Below are positions 16,967 to 28,520 of a stretch of DNA of 64,000 nucleotides, piece by piece (positions within the stretch are counted from its first letter, which is position 1; every line of letters begins with the position of its first letter). Source of the DNA: Syngnathus acus (taxonomy: Eukaryota > Chordata > Actinopteri > Syngnathiformes > Syngnathidae); contig NC_051087.1 in the NCBI RefSeq assembly GCF_901709675.1, positions 9,388,884 through 9,452,883 on the forward strand. Reading direction: 5' to 3'. A program made the translations under genes and the position numbers. The notes beneath the pieces were generated by a model that searched no databases, was not told the origin of the DNA, and saw nothing but the letters and a program-made list of their open reading frames with translations.

Positions 16967-17696
16967 TGAAGTTTTGTGTGGGTGGATGGTTTTGTCGGCT
17001 CTTGGGACTTCTGCTGGTGGAGATTTCCGTTTTTTGCTTCAACAATTCAAGACCATTATTGAACCATCTACACTTCTTTCAAAATCTTATTTTTTAAATT
17101 TGGTAGTTGACTGACTTGGTTTTTTTTCCCCCCAAATGGAATAAGGGAGAAAGTTTTGCTCATGCATTGAAACAACGCACTAATTAATTATCTCGATAGA
17201 ATTAGTTATTTGTTTTCCTTATTTCACCCACATCTTCTAATACATCTTTGTTTTCAAAACTATGAACTATAAATTATGAGTATCTTTACTGCAGAAGGTC
17301 TACAATGCTCACATTCGGGTTGATGAGTTTCACTTTTATTTTGAAATTCCGTTTCTTCTGGTACATTTTAAGTCACGTTTAAAAGTTGTCTGTTGAAATT
17401 GCAGTTGTCATGTACCCTGCAATTTTTATTTTTAATTTCATTCACTGTATTTTTTTCCCCGGAGGGTACTGTGCATGTCTGTATGCTACTTAGCAGGAGT
17501 ACATGTGCAGGTTTACTGTAAAATGACATAAGTTCACCTACTGGCTGATTGTGTGTCCCATGTGTGGATGTGTCTTCCCTCTGGTTACTTAAACAGTAGC
17601 TACAACTTAATCGAAAAAGGATTCCCCCTCCCCCAGTAGGCTCTATCATTGTATTTTGTTTATTTTTTTTTTACAGCTTGTTTTTAAATACTTAAA

Positions 17697-17702
17697 AATA
17701 AA
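17697..17702 (+). terminator. Poly(A) signal AATAAA, khsrp
   Basis: Canonical hexamer about 730 bases past the khsrp stop codon, in a T/A-rich 3' UTR context. It is the most 3' clear candidate before the next gene. Confidence 0.6.
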
Positions 17703-17965
17703 ACATTCGGATCTACAACATCTTTCGGTTAAGTCCAATGACTTAATGAATTCGGCATTCACAAGAACTATTTAGAGTGTGTCAAATTTGTTTTCATCAA
17801 GAGCGTTTGTTATGGTAGTCCTCAGGTTTCTGGGTATAACTGTGAAACAACAAATGTTTTATTTGAAAGAAGCAGAGAGAAGTTAACACTGTTCCAAAAA
17901 TGTTATATGTACCTTAAGCATGGGTGTGAATGGCATTGGGGATTCATAGTGGATGGTAGGCAGCG

Positions 17966-17973
17966 TGACGTCA
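17966..17973. promoter_or_regulatory. CRE-type octamer TGACGTCA upstream of the THAP gene
   Basis: Perfect palindromic cAMP-response-type site 99 bases before the THAP start codon, in a CpG-containing stretch. Promoter-proximal placement makes it a plausible CREB/ATF site; binding is inferred. Confidence 0.45.
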
Positions 17974-18071
17974 CAGTCTGAACCGGAAAGGGGTCAACAA
18001 AGAGGCGCTCGCAGACTGCTCATGCTAGTACTGCATATTTTTTGCCCGTTTATCTCAAGGAAAAAAAAAAT

Positions 18072-19353
18072 ATGCCGAGTAAACACTGCTGCTATGGAAC
18101 TTGCAGAAGCGACTCCAGACACTACGATCGTCCACATATGAAGGATGTATTCTTTATTCGTTTTCCGAAGCCAAAAACTCAGAAGGATAAATGTGAACGA
18201 TGGGTCAGCTTGTGCGGACGTCCAAAAGACCAATTTAACGCTAGCAAGGTGAAGCCTTTCACCTTCATATGTAGTAAACATTTCGTTGGGGGACATGGTC
18301 CTACAGATGACAACCCCGATCCCTTGCCGGCCACTGCTTGCCCCGAAGAGGTAAGCCCATTTCGATCATTTTCTTTACTCTTTGCTTGCCCGTTTGGCCC
18401 TTAGCGCCTGACCTGGGAAAATGTTTCAATGTCTAATTGTTTTGATTTATTTTTTAAGTAGCCTCTCATAACAATCGTGTTATGTTGTGAATTGTATGGA
18501 AAGTTATCCGAGTTTTTGAGGAGATTTGTACAGCGTTTTGGTTTGTGGTTGCAGATTGAACCTATTATAAGGCGCAAAAGAAAAGCACCAACACCGAAGC
18601 CATTCGCAAGCAAATCTGCAACGAAAAGAATCAAAGTGCTGGACTCAGCCAAAACCGATCTCGACGCAGCAAACATCCTGTTGGATCTCAGTATGATCTC
18701 ACCTCTAGATGCTACTGACACAGAACGATATAGAGTAAGTGTTATATATTTTTTATTTTGTACGATGTGGTGTAAATCTGATTATCATATATGTATATTA
18801 CAATAAGCATATTAAACGTTTTTTTTAATCTTTGAATAAATGCACTGCCAAATAAAGCGGAAGTATTAAAGAGGTTGTAAACGCCTTCATTTTGTCTGTC
18901 TACAACATCCAAAAATGTAAAGTAACGTTTTTACAGTGCAGAAATCAAGGAAAGTCATCCACAAAACAAAGAAATTGATATTTTATTATAACAAAACAAA
19001 TTTCAAGCTAATTCCTTATCCGTCCTACTTAAATTTCAATTCATCATTTAGATTTGTAGGCCTATAACCCTATTGATGTGCATGTATGTTTGTTTTTCTG
19101 CCAGACTAACTCTGTGGGGATTCAAACAGAAGCTCTGGAACCTTGCTCCAAATGTTCAAAAGTGATGGTGGATGTTGGCTGTCAGACAATATATGACAGA
19201 TACACGTTGAAGTCCAAGATTGAAAACATCATTCTAAAGAATGAAGCAGCCATATCAAGATCCAGGCCTTCCTCTCCTAGTATGCCACCAAGTGATCACC
19301 AACCTGAAGATGAGGCCCTCTTGACTTTGGATGATGTAAAAGGAGAAAAATGA
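18072..19353 (+). CDS. THAP zinc-finger protein, 235 residues, orthologue unknown
   Basis: THAP domains are C2CH zinc fingers that bind DNA and are shared by cellular regulators and P-element-type transposases. Exons 18072-18350, 18555-18734 and 19105-19353 join in frame to 235 residues. The N-terminal domain has C6/C7 and C11, an invariant-type W44, then C67-x2-H70 (FICSKHF), and ends near LPATACPEE, where AVPTIF-like residues normally sit. The middle is basic (RRKRKAP and ATKRIK), probably a nuclear signal. The C-terminal part has paired VGIQTE and VGCQTI motifs around a CSKC pair, then a short coiled-coil-like stretch (RYTLKSKIENIILKNE), and ends DDVKGEK. No DDE transposase domain follows before dcaf15, so this is a stand-alone protein or the first half of a domesticated transposon gene. 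It does not match THAP1-12 well enough for me to name it. Confidence 0.82.
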
Positions 19354-20328
19354 AGACTTACACCTCCTGGTCTTGTTCAACTTCCTCAGCCCAGTAGTGA
19401 ATAACCTTACTTACCGGAACAATACTGGCGAAAGTGAGCGGAGTTCAGCAAAAAAAAAAAAAAAAAACAGAGAAAGACAAAAATGAATCAAGGAACTTTT
19501 CATGACCCTTGTTAGACTATGTCATGGCTACATTGAGACACATTTGAACAATGGGACATATTAGAGCATTTACATCTTGGTGATCTTCTGTTAGTTGATT
19601 ATGGCTAAAATTTACTCATGTTAAGACAGGTAAAGATAAACAGTCCTACATTTTTGTAAAGTAAGCTCACACCTCAAGAGGAACTTCTGAATAGAAAAAT
19701 AGCGAAGGCATGTATTCATATAGCGCAGTATAACAACAATATTAAACATTTTTAATTGATCTCTGGCACGATTCCCTTGTCTCTAACGCCACTGGCAAGT
19801 CAATCTGTCTTTGTTGCTTGTTGTCTTGTTACCTTTCAAGATCAGTTAGCGAAGTAAATAAAAATATAAAATGTTTATATTTTTGCTGTAAAATTTTTGA
19901 CTAATTCTAGATATTTAATCTAAAATCTATGAATATTTAGTGATCGTCTCAAAATATTTTGATGCTTAAAAGCAATGTAGTCACTTGAATGTTTCTTTTT
20001 ACATAAGTGCAATTCCGAAATTAATTTGACGGAGAAAGTTTATTGCACAGATGACGTCAGGTTGTCTTTATTAGACATCTCCGTAAATTGACTTAATCTA
20101 AGTAAACGTCTCATTTCTAACAATTGCCTCTTCCTCTGATGTTCTACTCGACTCCTTCAAGGCGTAATAATAGGAGGAGCTAACGTGTCAAGTAAACAGA
20201 GGATCGAGGATAGTTTTAATAAATGAGACACCGACTCCGACTGGTGAAAACTGGCCTCGTCGGTCTCGTGCAGCAGCTGACCAATCAGCCGCGTCCGGGT
20301 CTCAACACGAGCAACAGTTCAGTTCGAG
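19354..20328. other. THAP 3' UTR and dcaf15 promoter region
   Basis: Starts with the THAP 3' UTR (A17 run near 19450), then AT-rich sequence. From about 20100 it becomes CpG-richer: a TGACGTCA site at 20052-20059 and a CCAAT box at 20281-20285, 44 bases before the dcaf15 start codon. No coding sequence seen. Confidence 0.5.
20281..20285 (+). promoter_or_regulatory. CCAAT box next to dcaf15 start
   Basis: CCAATCAG, the extended NF-Y consensus, lies in a CpG-containing stretch just ahead of the dcaf15 ATG at 20329. It fits a TATA-less housekeeping promoter with a very short 5' UTR, or transcription starting upstream with the box read through. Confidence 0.35.
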
Positions 20329-23300
20329 ATGGCGCCCAGCTCGAAATCAGAAAAGAAGGCTGTCAAACACAGAACCGAAAGAAGGCACAAAGACCACGTC
20401 GTGAAACTTCTCGTGCGAGGGAAGGTGCGATTGTTATTTGCTTCACCTTGGCAACAATGCTTTTGGAGTAATATGATGTGCCTTGTTTTCATGAGCGTCT
20501 GTAGCTGCGACCTAGCTCGTTGGCTAACCAACGCGAATTAACGGAAGAGAATCATTCGAAGCTAGCAGCCAGCACCTTTTCCGTACACTCTTGTGGGTTA
20601 CACTTGGGCTTACTTTAGGATCTTTTGCTAGCTAGCATATAGTTGGCGTCGGGACGAAACCTTGTACCTCCAAAATAGTCACTTTTCAGGAGACTCCTAA
20701 AAGGGCACATTTGTTAAACCATAAACATACCCTTAACACTGGGACGTGCGGTCAGGGCAAGCAGAAGAGGCATGTGAAGTGTATAACAAAACTAAAAGCT
20801 AATAATGATAACATACAAATCGTTTCCAATTTATTAATTACTCCGTGCTTTATATTGACATAATGTCAGTGAATTCCATGACATCCTTAGAAGAAAGGCA
20901 CAGCCCTACTACGCTTTCCAGATTCTTGGTGTTTGTAATAGTATCATTTGATCAACTCTCTTCTAACTCTAATGCAAAAACAAATAAAAGCATGTTTTAT
21001 TTCTGATGATATAATTGCTGATCAATATGTATCGACAAGTAATCGAGGCTGCAATATCTGTATCGGAAGTGAAAAAGTTGCATTGGGACAACCTTACAAT
21101 ACTGAGTATGTACATATTAACTGACAATGTTGATAGTTGGCGGGAGCCCTCGCACAAGTAGAAACATATCTGTTTGTCTTTATATTGCCAGCTATGCCAT
21201 TTATCACACATGTACTGCACATGCTGATGTTCAGCAGTGTGTCTAATACAGGAGTGTCCAAATCCGGTCCTCAAGGGCTGCTTTCCTTCATGATTTAGAT
21301 GCCGCCACCTCTGTTTATTTACATTGTTCATGTGACAAAACTAGTTTGAGTTTTAGCTACGTAGGATGGCTGGCAAGCCCAATAATGTGCAAATATACCA
21401 CAACAGCCGACGTTTATGTGAATCGTCACGTATTGCTTTGCATCGTGTTTCCCAGCTAATAAATATTTTTGTTGTAATTGTTCCATTATGCAGCTTTCAG
21501 GGCAGTTCTCCCAGAATCTTTTCAGGAAGCTCCCTCCGCGAGTGTGTGTCCCATTAAAGAACATTGTCAGTGAGGAATACTTGAGAGCAGGGTAAGTGTT
21601 ACTTCCACCCATAAACTCGTTGCCATTTCTGATGTTTATTTTAAGCAAACTAGTGTTGATCCACAAACAAGCCGGTGATGCAGTCTTATGTCGTTTGATT
21701 CCAGGCATATCTTCCTTGGCTTCACCAAGTGTGGCCGCTACGTTCTGTCCTACACCAGGGACTGGGGAGAGGATGATGAGTTTTATTTCTATACCTACCA
21801 TCTCTATTGGTGGGAGTTTAATCTCCACAGTCGACTCAGACAGGTAAAACAAATCGTGTCCTATCACTGGTGAGCAGTTTTTAGAAGATATTGCAGAATT
21901 GAGTGAGGCATTTGACACTTATCTATTCTATGTATTTTCATTCTAGGTTCAATATGTGCGCCTGTTTGCAGGTGAAGAAATCTACAATGACCTTTACCTC
22001 ACTGTGTGTGGGTGGCCAAATGACCAGTCTAAAATTGTCATCTTCGGTTTTAAGTAAGACAGTATTTATTCACACACGGCCGCTTCAGATCATTCTACTT
22101 AATTCTGTTGTAATCATGTTTGTCTACGTGACGCAACCTTTCAGCTCTCTCCTGATGAACTTGATGAGCGCCGAGAACTACCGAGATATCTCCATGACAA
22201 TCGTTTCAATGCCTCCACCTCAGCCTTGCCCCGACTGTTGTTGTACACTTCCCTCGACCACATCAGTACGCAATGGTAAACAAATCACCTCTTCTGCTGA
22301 CCTAGCTTCCTTAGCCTGTACGGCTCTTCTGATTTTCTCGTGGGTCTGTGCAGGAAGCGGCGAGTGTTTGGAGCACGGCTACGTGCTCAACAGCAAGTAT
22401 CAGGTGGTGTACCCCTTTCCTACTTTTCAGCCTGCTTTCCAGCTGAAAAAGGACCAGGTCATCCTGTTAAATACCAGCTACTCTCTAGTGGCTTGTGGTA
22501 TCTCTCTCTGCAAAGGTAAATATTTATTTATTTAATAAACATGATATATCCAGACTGAACTGACGAACAGTAACTAGTTTTCATGAGTGGCTGACGGTTG
22601 ACCACAGTGAGCAGCTCGCTACAAGAATGTCAACATCAAGCAGCAACAACATGTAATTCAACAGTAGTGAAGAAATAAGTATGGAATAAAAAAAATTGCA
22701 TGTGTATTCTTCGTCAGGCTCATACTGGCAGGTTACTTGTTAACGTTTAATTTACAGTACATGCCTGTCATGGTGACAAATATTCCATTCATATCTAATT
22801 GTTCATCAACATTTGCGAGACGCTACATTCTATTTTGAGGCTGTCAGAATCAAGGCAATTTGACTGTATAAAGATGGATGGATGGATGGATGGTTGTTGC
22901 TTGCGATTTGGTTACCGATCGGCCCCACAGACCCATATTGTACCCCAACGTATGCACGCAGATATGCACAGAGAATCCTTTTTTTAGGCGTCCCGCTGAG
23001 AAATTAGGGCACCTGGTCGCAGCGAGCCCTGCATCGTTTGTCCTTTATGCTCAGTATATTGTCATAGCTTTATGCCCTACCTATCAAACATGAAATTGCA
23101 GTTAACTGGCTTTGTTTGTTTCAGGCAAGGCTGGTCCGTCATCCCCAATTCTCTACACAAAGAGAGCAGCTTTGTCACATCAGGCGTCCACATGCTCCTC
23201 TCCCACTGCCTCAACTTCCTCGTTGTCTCAGGGATTTCCTGATAGGCACCCGACACAGAGCGGGTTCACCCCTGCGCCTCCTTCTCCCAACCAAACACAA

Positions 23301-25922
23301 GCAGCAATGCGAGCCAGAGAATTCGCAGCCGACCTCTTCCGACGGGCCCAAGGCGGAGCGGGTGGAGGTGAAAAAGAGGGAGCACCGAAACCATCAGAGC
23401 CGCTGGTGGTAAACGGCCAGCAGGATGAGCAGGATTGTCCAAAGTCTATGCAGAAAGAAACACGGACATGTTTGCCACAAATGTCGACAGCCGGCCATAG
23501 TTTAACGCAGTCATCAGAACAAATGATGTCTCCTGCATCGTCTTCATCATCGGCTTCTTCCCCTCCCACCCCACCTGCATCCCAGGAGGTTGACCCTAGT
23601 GAACCTGGATATGTCAACTACTCGTGTCTGCACTACTGTTCCAAGCCAGGCTCATTGGAGCAGAATACAGGAGGAGATACAGGTAAAAAAAACAAAACAA
23701 AGTATATGCACACCTGCCATATTATGACCACTTGCACAATTGAATGAGAGTCAATGTAATGGTGTTGTTGTCTAACGTTCTGTCTGTTCAATTTTTCATT
23801 ATCACTCTGAGAGGGCTGCTCATTTCAATTGAATCCCATAATTGTCCCTGCGTTTGATTAAAGGATCATTATTTTTGGAAATTCTAGCTTTCAGGCCTTG
23901 AATATGTTGTTTTTTGCACATTAGCTGTTATTAGGAAAACGTTTTCAGTTGTCTTGCGACGCTGTACATCTTAGTCTCTTTGCCTTTATTGATTTGCGTC
24001 TCATTTTTTGTGTCAAGGTTATGAAGACGATAAAGTACAGCTTCCGTTCACCGTCACCGATCTTAAAGGGCGGAGCCTGCAGCTGGTCAGCGAGCCACAC
24101 GATGGACAGGTCTGTGACATACTGGAAATATCAAAAGCATGGGTTTGCAAACGGAATTTATTGCACGTTTATGGTAAAACCTACGATAAAATAGCACATT
24201 CGTCTCGGCTGCCAATCACTGAAATGACATCACTCGCATTCCCGCGTGCTTGTTATAGTAACTAATAAACAATGAAGAGAAGATGAGGGGGGGAAAAATA
24301 GCCCAAGTTATACAGACTGCTATAGTTTGTTTGCCACGAAAAAGACCTCTGGGCAAAGACAAAAAAGAATAAACATCACATATACTAAAACATAATTCCA
24401 CTCTGACATCTCTCATTGTATGCCTGCATTTGAGTGAATTGGTTCTGCATATGTGTGTGTTATTTTACAGAGTGTACGTGTAGAGCAGCTGACTCTGGAC
24501 TTTGAGTATCTAATTAATGAGGTGATCAGGAAAGACGCCGCCTGGGCGCCGCAGTTCTGCTCTTTCAGCGACTATGATGTGGTCATATTAGAGGTAAACT
24601 AACAAATACGACACAGTCCCGCGCACTTTTGAATTAAAGTGTGTGCCTGATAATGTTTTCGTGTGTGTGTCAGGTTTGCCCGGAGACCAACACAGTCATG
24701 ATTAGCATCGGCCTCTTGTTACTGGCTTTCTCCCCTTCGGAGCATTGCAGGTGCTGTTGGTCTTTTGTTACTTTTTTAGGAACAAGCTTGAAGTTTCTTT
24801 TCTTAAGCTCTTTCTCTCTTGTCAGGTCCAACACGTACCATTCAAACCTGCAGGTCAGTTGGGACCTTAACACAGGTGTGTGTTGCACTGTAGGCATCGG
24901 TGACCTTACAGAGGTCAAGGGTCAGACCAGGTAAGCAAACACCCAGTGTGATCCTACATGATATAGGCCCGCTTCACCTCATTTTGCTGAGTCAGCAATG
25001 TTAAGTCAGGCCTTTGCAATGTTAGATGCAGAAGTTTTGAATCCAACCAGAACTTGTTCAACCTGATTAGACTCTGACCTTTCAGTTATTCAAATGTGCC
25101 GTTCAGTTATTCAGAGTACCCAAAAAAGGAGAGCCGGTATGTTTGGCAGTACAATGAAAGGAAATATGTCAAGCTCTAGATTTGAAATCTACAAGTCGCA
25201 TCAGAGTAGAAGTCTCAGGACCAGGCAAATTATGAAAAGTTGAGACCTATACAGTAGTCCGCACAGTCCGATAATAAACAGGAGAAAGCCAGAGAAGCCA
25301 TCTTAAATACTAAGTTAGCATGCCATGTTGTCACAAAATAATACTTTCACTACAGAAACAGGAGAATAATTACTGTTAAGAGGCTGAAATTCTAACGATT
25401 TGGGACTATTTTAAGTTAAACAATGTCTTAAAACAGTTAATCAAGATAGTAGTGAGTCAATAACAAATGAGTTGTTAATTAACCAATTAATTTTTGTACC
25501 TGTTGTCACAATGTACAAACGCATGCAGTAAAGCATATAACTTGTCTCGCACGTCAGCGGGCGTGTGTGGAGTTCTTACAGGAAGTCCTGCGTGAACACG
25601 CTGATGAAGTGTCTCATTCCTGAGAGCAGCTCGCGCTCCATCAATCGCATGACCAACGAAGGACTACACAAAGGTCAGTTGAAGCTGCAGATTGACTTCA
25701 TGACAGTATTAAGTTTGTCCGAGGCTTGTTTCCGTCTAGACATATTTGGGCATAGTCATCTTCCCCAGTCAATAAACGGATTGTAAAGCTGCTTCAAAAA
25801 GTGCTTGAAGATTGGTTGAATAGGCTTAAGTACTATTGAATTAATATTTACTCCTCCCCCATGTAGGATCATCTCTTCAGGTGCTGGCTGATAGCGAGAG
25901 ATGCACATGGATTGTCCTGTGA
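20329..25922 (+). CDS. dcaf15: DDB1- and CUL4-associated factor 15
   Basis: Substrate receptor of a CUL4-DDB1 ubiquitin ligase; human DCAF15 is the target of aryl-sulfonamide glues such as indisulam. Thirteen exons: 20329-20424, 21494-21591, 21705-21843, 21947-22053, 22145-22275, 22354-22515, 23125-23682, 24018-24109, 24471-24593, 24674-24750, 24826-24930, 25558-25673, 25867-25922; 619 residues (human 600). It begins [10 protein letters not shown] and has [122 protein letters not shown], and ends [12 protein letters not shown]. The N- and C-terminal halves are the two conserved blocks that pack on DDB1/DDA1. The Ser/Pro-rich linker, nearly all of exon 7, is the variable middle. An unusual TGC AG|G junction joins exons 10 and 11. 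Intron 1 (20425-21493) holds a short fish repeat near 21249. Confidence 0.96.
21249..21318. repeat. Short decayed fish repeat in dcaf15 intron 1
   Basis: The phrase AGGAGTGTCCAAATCCGGTC and the following CCTCAAGGGCTGC resemble a dispersed fish element that I know in the form AGGGGTGTCCAAACTC plus GGTCCTCGAGGGCC. Only about 70 bases remain and no terminal repeats are left. This is recognition from memory, so confidence is modest. Confidence 0.35.
22873..22893 (+). repeat. Short (GGAT)n microsatellite
   Basis: About five tandem GGAT units in dcaf15 intron 6. Confidence 0.8.
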
Positions 25923-28520
25923 TGCTGGGTGCAAATCAAAAGGAGAGCGAACGAACGGCCTTGGGGCTCAACTGCACTGTGATAACGTACACATCAAAAC
26001 TGTACTCGGTGTCATATACCGGTAACTGCACATTATTATTTTTTGTTTGTTTCAGAGAGACATCTGTATTTACATAATGTTTAATTTGTAAGTACAAAAA
26101 AACGAACTGGACTGGATAAAGATTGCCACAACTAAGTTCTTTTCTTATACAGTATATAAGTACTGTATAACTAAAGTGTTTGTCTGCTATAGAGAGTATT
26201 GTGAGTACGTCAACCTGCACCTGTAAAGGAATATGTATTTCTGCCCCCTTTTTGTTGACTCACAAGGCTGTAGTTTTTCTCATTGCACAGAACAAAGCAA
26301 CTTTGTTTACTCTAAATATCTTGGGGGTGCGTCTATAAAAGTATTTGTTTCATGATTGTTGGTTCTTCAAGTCCTATACATGTTTCACTGGTTGATGTAA
26401 TGCTGTATATTCCTAGCAAGGAATTAGGAATATTTCTTGAAGTTTTGTCAAAATGAAATGTTGCAGATTGTGTCAAACAATACGATTTGTGTTTATCCGA
26501 TTTGAGTGATGTTCTCATGATACGAAGATGGGGGGTTTCAAAGGCACCCATTTTACATAAGAGTCTCAAGGGACACCACCAAACAAAAATATGGATCTTG
26601 TCTCAAGTTACTCACAGACTGACTTACTCAGTGTGAAGACTTGGCCTGTAAATGAATCGAACCAAGCCAAAGCCGTGACTTATTCATTCGGCCATTGAAT
26701 GTAAGAGTAATTCGTTTTAATGCCTTTGTCACTGGCATAGATACATTTGAATGCTGATACGTTGGTAAATTTTAATAACTCCGACATATTAACTGAAATA
26801 AGGCAGTTTTCCACATCACACCACGCTATCTTTCGGCGCACCAGTGCGCGTTGGGAATCACTGCAGTAAACAAATACAATATGCACATATTTGAGAATGC
26901 AATCACAACCTTTTAGTCAATGACAACAAAGCTACAAAGATCACAGATTGTACAAAGGTTTTAAGAGGGACAGATTGTACAAAGGTTTTAAGAGGGACAT
27001 CAATAGGATCTCTTGATGGAAGGTCCAGCAGTGGAAGATTGATGGGAGAATCCACATTACAAGAACAAAACTACTTTGTGAAACCCCATTTGAATTTTTT
27101 TCTTTCTATAGATTTCTGCCCGGGCAACAAACACACATTGTTTCATTAAGTGGTCTCAGAAAATAATTGAAATCCTGACAAAATAACCTGATTATATAAA
27201 GGGTTGATTGGGAAGTTCAGCACATCTCCAGGCCTGGTCCAACATCACATTAAAAATCAAGCTTAGTAGTGTTCTGTAGGCATACCACAACGTTTCCTAA
27301 GGCAAGTTATGGTCAAACAACATACAATTTGGATATACGACACCAGAGGATGAAAAATAAACTTTACCACTACAAAACACTGTACAGCAGCTGGTACATC
27401 ATGTTAAAGGAGCCATATCATGCGAAATCATTTGTTTGGGCTTTTAGCCCTGTTAAAATGTTCATTCCTGTGTAAATTTGAGATGTCATACTTTATGAGC
27501 GGTTATTGAAGGCACCTCGAGGCTACCAACATATGTGTGAGCACAGCGAAGGCGGGGTTTGAGTAAAACGAGTCTTACTTCCGAGTCAGAAAAATTGCCA
27601 TCAAAATAACTAATATTTCATAAGAAACTAGATTGTTCTTGTGCAAAGGGCAATATATAATCATATACATCCCTATAAATAACGGGAAATGTTAAAATAG
27701 CATGATACAACTCCTTTAGTACACAGGTAACTGAAGTCAATAAGAGTGCTTCTGAATCTAGCTTATTCAAGTTTTTTTTTAAATTGGAAGGTGGTTTGTC
27801 TTTGCATTGTATGCATGAAGTAGTGAAGGAAATGAATGGAGAGGCTGAGCAAAGATGACAAATGGCAATCTCGACAGACATGGCTCACGATTTTTAATAG
27901 CTACAAAAGTTCAAGACAACAAGGCTACAGAACCCTCATATATATATGCAACAATACACACGATATTGAATACAAGTTCAATTGGGCTAGCAATCTCTCA
28001 AAGGCACAGCGAATCAGTTAGTTGGCCAAATTAAAAAGGACGTACAGAAAGTAAATGAAATATGGCATCCACAACCAGTTGTCCATTAGTGAGCCCATAA
28101 AATCCATTAATCCTGATTATAAAACACCCCTGCATAGACATTGCTTAAAGGGCAATATGAGTGATTTTGGACATCACCAGGACAATTTCTCTACATTATC
28201 TGGTTAGTGGTTAAGGCAGGACAAGGGAGACTCAGGGAAATATCATGAGTGTCCATCAGGTAATGTGGTATTTGTGCAGGGCTGGCCACTGAATGTTCTG
28301 GGAAGGCACAGGGATCATACACGATTACATGACAAAAGAGAAACAAAATGGCAGCACAAAAAAGCAAAAAATACATCATTGGCATAAAGGGCACTCCTGT
28401 TTTCTTAAACATGCGCACACTCGACAAACAACACCCAGCACACATGACAAAGGGTGCAGGATGGGATGACTTGATGGCGTTAAAGCAAAGGTTTCTGTGT
28501 GTGTGTGTGTGTGTTTTCCT
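25923..28520. other. Convergent 3' ends of dcaf15 and rfx1
   Basis: 2.6 kb tail-to-tail spacer, AT-rich, without supportable coding exons. It should hold the 3' UTRs of dcaf15 (plus) and rfx1 (minus). Around 26820-26870 there is a fragment (CGCACCAGTGCGCGTTGGGA) like a common fish repeat. TTAAAGGAGCCATATCATG at 27404-27422 resembles the edge of another dispersed fish element, but no partner terminus was found. A 27-bp tandem duplication lies at 26945-26998. Confidence 0.45.
26945..26998. repeat. Perfect 27-bp tandem duplication
   Basis: The unit starting AGATTGTACAAAGG occurs twice in a row (26945-26971 and 26972-26998) without mismatch, so it is a recent duplication or under active slippage. 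It lies in the spacer between dcaf15 and rfx1. Confidence 0.9.

Larger units (their letters stand above)
16967..18071. other. khsrp 3' UTR and spacer before the THAP gene
   Basis: Unusually T-rich sequence on the plus strand, typical of a vertebrate 3' UTR, ending in a good poly(A) signal (AATAAA, 17697-17702). After about 17730 the sequence changes to a short spacer and then the THAP gene's GC-richer promoter. No further gene seen. Confidence 0.6.

Noticed and set aside
21328-21918. 196-codon minus-strand open frame
   Set aside because: Antisense to dcaf15 exons 2-3 and the introns around them; no family resemblance and it crosses proven splice sites.
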